A stretch of DNA of 28,628 nt, from contig CAJKRG010000041.1 of the NCBI GenBank assembly GCA_905202215.1, positions 1 through 28,628 of the forward strand, written 5' to 3'. The DNA is from an uncultured Porphyromonadaceae bacterium (GTDB taxonomy: Bacteria; Bacteroidota; Bacteroidia; Bacteroidales; Muribaculaceae). The notes under the pieces are model-generated. The model was not told the origin of the DNA. It saw nothing but the letters and a program-made list of their open reading frames with translations, and did not search any database. This document shows, piece after piece, positions 1 through 6,597 of this stretch; positions within the stretch are counted from its first letter, which is position 1, and each line of letters begins with the position of its first letter. The translations under genes and the position numbers were made by a program.

Positions 1-281
1 TCACATTTATTAACCTTGTAATCATTCGGTTAGATCAAAAATACCGAACCATTGTAATAACATACGTAAAAACACATGTTAGTGGATTCTCGCTTAAATT
101 GTACATTATAAAGAAGGCCCGTAGTGGTGGCAACATGACCGATGAATGATGGACAAGTTAACAAAAAGACGCCAGGACTGAACCAATGTCAAAAAATCCT
201 CATTGAAATCTTATCATAAATTCCACTCAGCATGGAAACACATATGTTATTAATCTACGCTCTTATAATAAAACAAAAAAA
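1..281. other. Left-edge gene-free region
   Basis: No credible reading frame, tRNA or known riboswitch is visible in this AT-rich stretch. A TATTTTTG element on the minus strand (complement of 36-43) is bracketed by the inverted pair TTCGGT (25-30) and ACCGAA (43-48). It could be a promoter for a gene lying left of the window. No cobalamin-riboswitch core is seen, although meaB follows. Confidence 0.4.
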
Positions 282-313
282 TTTGGCGGAGCCGAGGGTA
301 TTTCGTAATTTTG
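282..313 (+). promoter_or_regulatory. Bacteroides-type promoter of meaB
   Basis: TTTG at 282-285 serves as the -33 element. It is followed by a 20-bp spacer and TAATTTTG at 306-313, which fits the Bacteroides -7 consensus TAnnTTTG. Transcription would start near 319-320, leaving a leader of about 13 nt before the meaB ATG. The match is direct; promoter activity is inferred. Confidence 0.55.
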
Positions 314-332
314 GGTATTAAACCCTTCTGAT

Positions 333-1421
333 ATGGAACATCCCGAAAACGACTCCCAATATATCGGTCTTACCGTGAACAACGGTGTCGCCCAGCCGCC
401 TATCGTCAATCCCTACCTTGCGAAACGGCCGCGCCGCAAGCCTCTCCCACCGGCATCGGAACTTGTCGACGGCATTCTCAAAGGTGATATCACCGCTCTG
501 AGCCGTGCCGTGACCCTGGTAGAGAGCGTGGCTCCCGACCACTATGCCCTGGCTCAGGAGGTGATAGAGAAATGCCTGCCCTACTCCGGCAACTCGCGCC
601 GCATAGGCATTACGGGCGTACCCGGTGCCGGCAAAAGCACCAGTATCGACGTATTCGGTCTGCACGTGCTGAAAGACGGAGGTAAACTCGCCGTCCTCGC
701 CATCGACCCGTCAAGCGAGCGCACCAAGGGCTCTATTCTCGGCGACAAGACACGTATGGAGAAACTTTCGGTCCATCCGGGAGCATTTATACGCCCCAGT
801 CCGTCGGCAGGATCGCTCGGAGGCGTTGCCCGCAAGACACGCGAGACCATAGTACTGTGCGAGGCCGCCGGCTACAACAATATCTTTGTAGAAACCGTAG
901 GCGTAGGCCAGAGCGAGACAGCCGTCCATTCGATGGTCGATTTCTTCCTGCTCATACAGATAGCCGGTGCAGGCGACGAACTGCAGGGAATCAAACGCGG
1001 AATTATGGAAATGGCCGACGGCATAGTCATCAACAAGGCCGACGGCGACAATATAGGCCCCGCGCAGCTCGCGCAGGCACAATACCGTTCAGCCCTGCAC
1101 CTTTTCCCGCCTACAGCCAGCGGATGGCGTCCCGAAGTACTCACATACTCCGGCTACTACGAGCTTGGTATTCCCGAGGTCTGGGACATGATAGACCGCT
1201 ATTTCGCCTTCGTGAAAGAAAACGGATATTTCGAGACAAAGCGGCAGGAACAGGCCCGCTGGTGGATGTATGAGACCATCGACGAACAGCTCCGAAAGCA
1301 TTTCTACGACAATCCTACAATAGAAACACTCCTCAAAGGCGCCGAAGCCGATGTGCTTGCCAACCGCAAATCGAGTTTCGCGGCAGCGGCAGCCGTACTC
1401 GACCATTATTTCAAGAAATGA
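333..1421 (+). CDS. meaB: MeaB/ArgK-family GTPase, methylmalonyl-CoA mutase chaperone
   Basis: The 362-residue product is a G3E-family P-loop GTPase. In this family MeaB binds adenosylcobalamin-dependent methylmalonyl-CoA mutase, gates cofactor loading and protects the enzyme from inactivation, supporting the succinate/propionate route common in Bacteroidales. Visible motifs are the P-loop GVPGAGKST (95-103), the switch motif ETVGVGQSE (187-195) and the guanine-specificity motif NKAD (234-237). The C-terminal part matches the helical dimerisation region by position only. The length is normal for the family. The ATG at 333 lies about 13 nt after a predicted transcription start. The mutase genes are not in this window. 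The stop overlaps the next start by 4 bp (ATGA), so the two are probably co-transcribed. The family is certain; the mutase partner is inferred from the family. Confidence 0.93.
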   Translation: MEHPENDSQYIGLTVNNGVAQPPIVNPYLAKRPRRKPLPPASELVDGILKGDITALSRAVTLVESVAPDHYALAQEVIEKCLPYSGNSRRIGITGVPGAGKSTSIDVFGLHVLKDGGKLAVLAIDPSSERTKGSILGDKTRMEKLSVHPGAFIRPSPSAGSLGGVARKTRETIVLCEAAGYNNIFVETVGVGQSETAVHSMVDFFLLIQIAGAGDELQGIKRGIMEMADGIVINKADGDNIGPAQLAQAQYRSALHLFPPTASGWRPEVLTYSGYYELGIPEVWDMIDRYFAFVKENGYFETKRQEQARWWMYETIDEQLRKHFYDNPTIETLLKGAEADVLANRKSSFAAAAAVLDHYFKK

Positions 1422-1819
1422 AAAAAATACTGCTAATCATGCTTGCAGCGGCCGTCATGGCCGTCCTTCCGGCAAGCGCCAAGACTCCCGGCGAAAAAGT
1501 CGGTCTCGAATTTCCGGAATTATCCTACGATTTCGGCACCGTCAGCGACGACGGGTCTGTAGTGCATGAATTTCCCTACACAAACGTAGGCGACGGAGCA
1601 GTGGCCATCATCACTGCTTCGGCAAGCTGCGGCTGCACCCGTCCAGAATATTCCCGCAAACCCCTCATGCCAGGTAAAACCGGCAAAATAAAGGTTACAT
1701 TCCATACCGTAGGTCAGAAAGGCGAAATCAACAAGGACGTCAAGCTCCGTCTGCGGTCAGCAAACGGCAAAAGCGAACAGGTGACACTGCGCATTACCGG
1801 TGTTGTCGTTCCGAAATGA
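1418..1819 (+). CDS. DUF1573 exported protein
   Basis: This 133-residue protein begins with a signal peptide (Lys2-Lys3, hydrophobic 4-18, likely cut after Ala21). A DUF1573 domain follows, a beta-sandwich of the ASH/Ig-like kind that is very common in Bacteroidetes. Typical features are the start 'FPELSYDFGTV' (about 31-42), the CGC motif (Cys71, Cys73) and a closing 'VTLRITGVVVPK'. The biochemical role of the family is unknown; it is expected in the periplasm or at the cell surface. It overlaps meaB by 4 bp. That coupling is probably transcriptional economy, since I know of no link between DUF1573 and MeaB. A hairpin follows its stop. Confidence 0.88.
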   Translation: MKKILLIMLAAAVMAVLPASAKTPGEKVGLEFPELSYDFGTVSDDGSVVHEFPYTNVGDGAVAIITASASCGCTRPEYSRKPLMPGKTGKIKVTFHTVGQKGEINKDVKLRLRSANGKSEQVTLRITGVVVPK

Positions 1820-1826
1820 TAAAAAA

Positions 1827-1863
1827 CCAACGAGGCAACGCCGTCACGGAGTCGCCTCGTTGG
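1827..1863 (+). terminator. Hairpin after DUF1573 gene, probable terminator
   Basis: A perfect 10-bp stem is formed by CCAACGAGGC (1827-1836) and GCCTCGTTGG (1854-1863), 8 bp after the DUF1573 stop. The downstream T-run is weak (TATAAACC). An A6 run precedes the stem, so the better terminator sequence would be on the opposite strand, where no gene ends. A terminator or 3'-stabilising hairpin is likely. Confidence 0.45.
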
Positions 1864-2080
1864 TATAAACCAATCATTATCACATTTCTTGCAATGGAAA
1901 AAGCTAAAGTGCTTTTGTGATATTATAACACGACATAAATCCGATTGGTTCGACCTTTTGTCATCAAAATGTAATAAAATTTTGTAATATATTGATTTAA
2001 AGCAATCAATACATCTAAAATTATTCATATTTTAACTTTCTTTATAATCACTGTATCTGATTATTGCACATATTTCCCCC

Positions 2081-2088
2081 TAAATTTG
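2081..2088 (+). promoter_or_regulatory. -7 promoter element of recA
   Basis: TAAATTTG fits TAnnTTTG and lies 26 bp before the recA ATG. No good TTG occurs at the ideal 20-bp spacing, so the -33 element is weak. This placement supports the ATG at 2115 over a TTG at 2064, which would lie upstream of the transcript start. No LexA-like palindrome is evident. Confidence 0.5.
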
Positions 2089-2114
2089 CATTAGAAACTA
2101 AAACATATAATAAA

Positions 2115-3290
2115 ATGGCAAAGAAAGAAAGCTCCAAGAAGAGCGAAACCCCAAAAGATCCTCAAGCAGCCCGTCTCGAAGCTCTCGAACAGGCTATGGG
2201 GCGCATAGAGAAAGCCTATGGCCGCGGCGCCATCATGAAGATGGGCGACGAGGTCATCGAAGACATCGAGGTGATCCCGACCGGCTCCATCAGTCTCAAC
2301 TATGCCCTCGGTGTAGGGGGCTATCCGCGCGGACGTATAATCGAGATCTACGGCCCGGAATCATCAGGCAAGACAACCCTCGCCATACATGCCATAGCAG
2401 AGGCACAGAAAAAAGGCGGTATAGCCGCCATGATCGATGCCGAACATGCCTTCGACCGCTTCTACGCCCAGCAGCTTGGTGTAGACATCAATAATCTTCT
2501 CATATCGCAGCCCGACAACGGCGAGCAGGCACTCGAGATAGCCGAGCAGCTCATACGATCGAGCGCAGTAGATATCGTGGTAGTCGATTCGGTAGCCGCC
2601 CTCACCCCCAAGAGCGAAATAGAAGGCGAAATGGGCGACCGAAACATGGGTCTCCAGGCACGCCTCATGTCGCAGGCCATGCGCAAGCTCACCGGTACTA
2701 TCGCACGCACGAACACAACCTGTATATTCATCAACCAGCTCCGCGAAAAAATCGGACAGATGTTCGGTCCGGCCGAAACGACAACCGGCGGCAACGCCCT
2801 CAAATTCTATGCTTCGGTGCGTATCGATATCCGCTCGCGCAATCCCATCAAGGACGGCGACGAGGTTCTCGGCAAACGCGCCTATATCAAGGTTGTCAAG
2901 AATAAGGTGGCACCTCCTTTCAAGCGCGCCGAATTCGACATCATGTTCGGCGAAGGCATATCCCGCAGCGGCGAAATTCTTGATCTCGGCGTAGACTACG
3001 GTATCATCAAGAAGAGCGGTTCGTGGTTCAGCTACAACGGTGCCAAACTCGCCCAGGGCCGCGATGCCGCCAAGCAGATGCTTGCCGACAATCCCGATCT
3101 GTGCGACGAACTCGAAGCCCTCATCATGCAGGCTCTCAAGGACGCCGAGAAAGACCGCGGACGCCGCCCCGCTAAGAAAGCCGAGGCTCCCAAAGATGAT
3201 GAACCAAAAGATGACATCGACGACGATGTGGACGATGTGGATCTCGACGACGATCTTCCCGACGATTTCTCGATTGAAGAGGACCTTTGA
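2115..3290 (+). CDS. recA: Recombinase RecA
   Basis: RecA polymerises on single-stranded DNA and catalyses ATP-dependent homologous pairing and strand exchange. Here it is 391 residues. Visible are the Walker A motif GPESSGKTT (80-88), the MAW 'IDAEHAFD' segment, the Walker B run 'VDIVVVDSVAALTPKSE', the L2-loop stretch 'FGPAETTTGGNALKFYASVRIDIR' region and the C-terminal domain. The tail beyond about residue 350 is lysine-rich, then strongly acidic (Asp/Glu repeats). It is longer than the E. coli tail, which in RecA proteins damps DNA binding. The start is ATG 2115 because the longer frame begins with a TTG inside the promoter region. The gene is monocistronic and faces the GNAT-fold gene, with a heptamer inverted array between them. 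Confidence 0.97.
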   Translation: MAKKESSKKSETPKDPQAARLEALEQAMGRIEKAYGRGAIMKMGDEVIEDIEVIPTGSISLNYALGVGGYPRGRIIEIYGPESSGKTTLAIHAIAEAQKKGGIAAMIDAEHAFDRFYAQQLGVDINNLLISQPDNGEQALEIAEQLIRSSAVDIVVVDSVAALTPKSEIEGEMGDRNMGLQARLMSQAMRKLTGTIARTNTTCIFINQLREKIGQMFGPAETTTGGNALKFYASVRIDIRSRNPIKDGDEVLGKRAYIKVVKNKVAPPFKRAEFDIMFGEGISRSGEILDLGVDYGIIKKSGSWFSYNGAKLAQGRDAAKQMLADNPDLCDELEALIMQALKDAEKDRGRRPAKKAEAPKDDEPKDDIDDDVDDVDLDDDLPDDFSIEEDL

Positions 3291-3300
3291 TTAAGTCCGG

Positions 3301-3373
3301 GAGTTACAAGTCAGGAGTTAGAAGTTGATTGCGCGAAAGCCAAACTTCTAACTCCTGACTTCTAATTTCTAAC
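3301..3373. repeat. Inverted heptamer array R1
   Basis: The right arm is four tandem 7-bp units from 3346 to 3373 (TTCTAAC, TCCTGAC, TTCTAAT, TTCTAAC). The left arm carries the same units on the opposite strand. The arms form a perfect 19-bp stem, 3308-3326 with 3343-3361, around a 16-nt loop. It sits between the convergent recA and GNAT-fold genes and could act as a two-way terminator. Confidence 0.8.
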
Positions 3374-3376
3374 TAT

Positions 3377-4504
3377 TTACAGTTTTTTACGGTAAGCGCG
3401 TCGCCGACGGTGCTGACGCCGTTCGAAGTACTCCCATTGCTTCTGCACGTTCTCGTTGCCTTCAAGCTCAAGATTGCTCTCGGCATACTTATATCCGTTT
3501 TTGATATATTGCGGGATTAAATCGGCGAATATGAGGGCATTTACGCCGCGGCTCTGATATTCGGGCTTTACAGCAACCAGAAGAAGATCCACGACGTCGG
3601 TCTTGCCGCGTATGGCTTTCAGCAGAGGCCACCAGCCGAAGGGGAACAGCTTGCCTTTGGACTGCTGCAAAGCCTTCGACAGAGAAGGCATGGATATACC
3701 GAGAGCCACGAGTGATCCTTCCTTATCCACCACGAGGCATACATCTTCGAGACGCAGTACGTCTATATAGGATTTTATATAAAACTCTATCTGGCGCTCT
3801 GTCAGAGGTACGAAACCGTATAGATTGGCATAAGCCTCATTGACGAGCTCGAAGATGGCGTGTCCGTATTCTTTCTTTATCTTGGAGCGGGATGTATATT
3901 TTCTGACAGACAGACCGTATTTCTTAGCTACTATATCGGCTATTCGTGCATATTTCTCCGGAATGGCATCGGGCACAGTCATGCGGAACTCCACCCAGTC
4001 AACATCTTTCTTATAGCCCATACGGTCCATATGTTCAGGATAGTAGGGGTAGTTGTATATTGTCGCCATGGTGCCGAGTTCATCGAAACCTTCGATAAGC
4101 ATTCCTTCATGATCCATGTCGGAAAAGCCCATAGGGCCTACAATGTCAGTCATTCCTCGTTTTCGTCCCCAGTCCTCGACAGCAGCGAAGAGCTCGTCGA
4201 CAACCTCCTTGTCGTCGATAAAGTTGACAAAACCGAAGCGCATCAGTTTCTCGCCCGTTTTTTCATTATATGCCTTGTTGATTATGGCGGTTATGGCGCC
4301 GACAGGCTCTCCGTCGCGGAAAGCCATAAACGACTGTGCGTCGCAGAAATCGAATGCCGGATTCACATCGGGCGACAGAGTGCCGACCTCGTCCATGATC
4401 AGCGGCGGCACATAACAGGTGTTTCCTTTGTATAGATCAATGCCGAACTGCACATACTGATGCAGCTGGTCGGAGGAGGCGGCTATCGGATGTACGTAAA
4501 CCAT
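3377..4504 (-). CDS. GNAT-fold acetyltransferase-like protein
   Basis: This 375-residue protein is a Bacteroidetes-type hypothetical with a GNAT N-acetyltransferase fold. The C-terminal half contains 'VKPEYQSRGVNALIFADLI' (about 313-331), which resembles GNAT motif A, the acetyl-CoA pyrophosphate loop (Q/R-x-x-G). The N-terminal part has 'FMAFRDGEPVGAITAIINKAYN', like the beta2-beta3 hairpin of a second GNAT-like half. 'GPMGFSDMDHEGMLIEGFDE' is a conserved-looking segment of this group. The C-terminus is very basic (ERRQHRRRRAYRKK). The substrate is unknown. It is the last gene of the minus-strand block, separated from the pseudokinase gene by heptamer array R4. I am confident of the fold, not of any reaction. 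Confidence 0.75.
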   Translation of the reverse strand: MVYVHPIAASSDQLHQYVQFGIDLYKGNTCYVPPLIMDEVGTLSPDVNPAFDFCDAQSFMAFRDGEPVGAITAIINKAYNEKTGEKLMRFGFVNFIDDKEVVDELFAAVEDWGRKRGMTDIVGPMGFSDMDHEGMLIEGFDELGTMATIYNYPYYPEHMDRMGYKKDVDWVEFRMTVPDAIPEKYARIADIVAKKYGLSVRKYTSRSKIKKEYGHAIFELVNEAYANLYGFVPLTERQIEFYIKSYIDVLRLEDVCLVVDKEGSLVALGISMPSLSKALQQSKGKLFPFGWWPLLKAIRGKTDVVDLLLVAVKPEYQSRGVNALIFADLIPQYIKNGYKYAESNLELEGNENVQKQWEYFERRQHRRRRAYRKKL

Positions 4505-4512
4505 TTCTTATT

Positions 4513-4587
4513 AATAATTGACAATATAATTTATACCTTTAATTAATTGTCAATTTTAAATTCTTAATTATATATTAATTATTTATT
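4513..4587. repeat. Inverted heptamer array R4 (ATTGTCA type)
   Basis: From 4546 the sequence runs in 7-bp units that each begin with ATT (ATTGTCA, ATTTTAA, ATTCTTA, ATTATAT, ATTAATT, ATTTATT). These continue into the stop of the pseudokinase gene. A reverse arm gives the 10-bp pair AATTGACAAT (4516-4525) and ATTGTCAATT (4546-4555). The architecture matches R1-R3 but the unit differs. Confidence 0.6.
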
Positions 4588-5330
4588 GGAGCCGGGCGAT
4601 AAGGCGAGAGCAGCCACAGCACAAGCAGAACCATAAGAATCACAAATATTGTGACAAGTATCACGAGTCCGCGCGAATTGCGGCCTTCGAGAGCGAGATG
4701 AAGCTGCTGAAGGTCTGTGTAGCGCCGCGCAGGATTCGGATTCGTACATTTACGCGCCACACGGCGCAGGGTGGCATCATTATCGCCGAGAGCGTCGAGC
4801 ACTTCGGTAAGCACTTTGCCGTAATTGTATATATCGTCTGATATAGACTGTTTCGAGAGCGACGGACGCTGTTCGAACCCTACATCAATGAGTTTCAGAT
4901 TCTGAATATTCTCCGTGAATATGATATTTTCCGGACGCAGGGGAGGGTGGACGATATGGTTTGTCTGTATGTATTCGAGAGCGTTCACCAGCTGATGACG
5001 CAGCTGCTCCAGATGATGACGCGTCACCTTTCCCTCGCTCAGGAGCTTGCGGAGAGTATCGCCGTAGACATCATCGCACACGATAGATCGACCGATTCCG
5101 GGTATATCCTCGAAATCGTTTATCATCACGATATTCGGGTGCGCCAGATTATAGCGCACATCAAATTCCTTGTCTATCATGGCCTCGTACTGAGGATTTC
5201 CGCGATACTGCGGCTTGAGGGTCTTTATCATGACCCATTTGCCGAATTTCTTGGCAGTATATACGTCGTAGAATTCCTCGTCCCAGGCGGGTAGATGTTC
5301 AATTTCTGTCCAGCGGTTTTCCTGCTCCAT
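4575..5330 (-). CDS. Membrane-anchored protein kinase-like protein, likely pseudokinase
   Basis: The 251-residue protein has a Ser/Thr-kinase fold (about 15-215) and one transmembrane helix (221-241) near the C-terminus, leaving a 10-residue tail. Kinase landmarks are the ATP-anchoring Lys in VMIK (Lys36), the alpha-C Glu in DKEFDV (Glu55), RPEN (Asn135), the DFG equivalent DVG (Asp149) and the alpha-F Asp in SDDIYNYG (about 166). The HRD motif is HPP (128-130), so the catalytic Asp is missing, and the following Lys is Arg132. A glycine-rich loop is not obvious. It may bind nucleotide or signal by binding rather than phosphorylate. The kinase domain would face the cytoplasm if the short tail is exported. 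It lies downstream of the Lrp-type regulator on the same strand. The fold is well supported; inactivity is inferred. Confidence 0.78.
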   Translation of the reverse strand: MEQENRWTEIEHLPAWDEEFYDVYTAKKFGKWVMIKTLKPQYRGNPQYEAMIDKEFDVRYNLAHPNIVMINDFEDIPGIGRSIVCDDVYGDTLRKLLSEGKVTRHHLEQLRHQLVNALEYIQTNHIVHPPLRPENIIFTENIQNLKLIDVGFEQRPSLSKQSISDDIYNYGKVLTEVLDALGDNDATLRRVARKCTNPNPARRYTDLQQLHLALEGRNSRGLVILVTIFVILMVLLVLWLLSPYRPAPINN

Positions 5331-5386
5331 TTATGAAGTAAACAGTTAATTTTTAGACTCACATACCGGATATGTCCGGCATACAG

Positions 5387-5866
5387 TTATTCGGCCTCTT
5401 CGTCCTGTTCGCGTATCGGAATCTCGCGTGCTATAGACTGGTCGAGCGATATGAGGGTCTCGGTGCCTGTCACACCGGGGATCATCTGTATCTTTTTATT
5501 GAGAAGTTCCATAAGGTGCTCGTTATCGCGAGCATAGAGCTTGATGAGCATGGTATATGGACCTGTCGTGAAATGGCATTCGACAATTTCGGGTATTTTC
5601 TCCAGTTCGGGCACTACTTCGCGATACATGGCGCCTCGCTCGAGATTTACTCCTATATAGGTACAGGTAGCGTAGCCGAGAATTTTCTGGTTCACATGAT
5701 AGCCGGAACCGGTTATCACCTTAAGATCTATAAGACGCTGCAGGCGCTGGTGTATCGCCGCACGCGATACACCGCATTCCAAAGCCACATCCTTAGAAGG
5801 GATGCGGGCATTGTGCATAACTATTTTTAATATCTTGCGGTCGAGATTGTCTATTTTCTCAAGCAT
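5387..5866 (-). CDS. Lrp/AsnC-family transcriptional regulator
   Basis: The 159-residue protein has an N-terminal winged helix-turn-helix (about 5-60; 'NLDRKILKIVMHNARIPSKDVALECGVSRAAIHQRLQRL') and a C-terminal RAM effector domain (about 65-140; 'YIGVNLERGAMYREVVPELEKIPEIVECHFTTGPY'). Family members form dimers and octamers and usually respond to amino acids; the ligand here is not predictable. The C-terminus is acidic. Two TTTGCGCAAA palindromes sit exactly on its promoter boxes, so autorepression is likely. The pseudokinase gene lies 56 bp downstream on the same strand, after a weak CCGGA/TCCGG hairpin (about 5367-5380). The length and domain order are standard for the family. Confidence 0.93.
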   Translation of the reverse strand: MLEKIDNLDRKILKIVMHNARIPSKDVALECGVSRAAIHQRLQRLIDLKVITGSGYHVNQKILGYATCTYIGVNLERGAMYREVVPELEKIPEIVECHFTTGPYTMLIKLYARDNEHLMELLNKKIQMIPGVTGTETLISLDQSIAREIPIREQDEEAE

Positions 5867-5890
5867 AATTAAAGAATGTATACAGATGAA

Positions 5891-5930
5891 TATTTGCGCA
5901 AATATACAGAATTTTCACATTTTGCGCAAA
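5891..5930 (-). promoter_or_regulatory. Promoter with paired TTTGCGCAAA operators for the Lrp/AsnC gene
   Basis: On the minus strand a TTTG -33 element (complement of 5927-5930), a 20-bp spacer and TATATTTG (complement of 5899-5906) form a full Bacteroides-type promoter. Two palindromes share the core TTTGCGCAAA: a 14-bp perfect one at 5891-5904 and a 10-bp one at 5921-5930. Their centres are 28 bp apart. Each covers one promoter box. The regulator encoded 25 bp downstream is the obvious candidate to bind them. Confidence 0.65.
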
Positions 5931-5979
5931 TTTTCTTTACAAACTTTGTCAATAATTCACCAAAAAGACCTAAAAACAA

Positions 5980-6597
5980 TCATTCTGCCAGATAAAGGCA
6001 AGCTTCGGGGCCAAGATTGAATATAAGGTCGAGCACACTCAGACCGGAAATAAAACCTTTCTCAGCCTGTCGGAGCTGCCAGTAGCGCGGAGCCGGACCA
6101 AGCACGGACTCGATGTCGGCGCGACGATAATCAGCTGTGTCGGCATCCGCGGACAGAGGGATGAAGCTGATATCGAGAATACTCCTTACCATGACATCAG
6201 CGCGGGCACACAGTTCCGTTATCGGAAGCCCTACGCTGTCCTGTGACAGCAACGGCAGAAAACGGTCTATATAGAATTCGAAAAAAGGAGTGCGGCTGTA
6301 TGCGGTCGCCAGAGCATTCGGCATGGATATCCACCATTTGCCATGATCGGACACCACTATATCGTTCCAGCACACAGCGCCCCCGGGCTTTGATACGGGA
6401 ACGGTCAGAGTCTGCACGCCAGGAGCATCTATTATACTGAAACGATGCACGCTTTTCATGCGTTTGTCAAAGCGCATGGAGCCGTCTACCTCCACATTCT
6501 CGAATCGGCTCATCAGACGGTAGTATTCCACCGAACCGAACAGCCGCGGCGGCAGCAGGGCACGTGTGCCAGGGCAGAGCAGGGGATAGTGGCTCAT
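5980..6597 (-). CDS. WbqC family protein
   Basis: This 205-residue protein resembles the WbqC-like family (PF08889). Seen here are an N-terminal 'GSVEYYRLMSRFENVEVDGSMRFDKRMKSVHRF' region, the central 'LTVPVSKPGG' and 'NDIVVSDHGKWWISMPNALATAYSRTPFFEFYIDRF', and a closing 'LSVLDLIFNLGPEACLYL'. WbqC proteins were first named from O-antigen clusters, but the biochemical function is not settled. In Bacteroidales the gene commonly sits directly downstream of lepB, as here. Its ATG overlaps the lepB stop by 4 bp, so translational coupling is likely. The family call is good, the role unknown. Confidence 0.85.
   Translation of the reverse strand: MSHYPLLCPGTRALLPPRLFGSVEYYRLMSRFENVEVDGSMRFDKRMKSVHRFSIIDAPGVQTLTVPVSKPGGAVCWNDIVVSDHGKWWISMPNALATAYSRTPFFEFYIDRFLPLLSQDSVGLPITELCARADVMVRSILDISFIPLSADADTADYRRADIESVLGPAPRYWQLRQAEKGFISGLSVLDLIFNLGPEACLYLAE

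Noticed and set aside
1..332. Cobalamin riboswitch before meaB
   Set aside because: MeaB acts on a B12 enzyme, so I looked for the B12-box core, but no matching core or P1-P6 layout is visible. The predicted leader is only about 13 nt.
3301..3373. CRISPR array
   Set aside because: The repeats are 7 bp, contiguous without spacers and arranged in inverted arms, with no cas genes nearby.
5367..5380. Terminator after the Lrp/AsnC gene
   Set aside because: The CCGGA-TATG-TCCGG stem is only 5 bp and no T-run follows on the minus strand, so I did not list it as a terminator.
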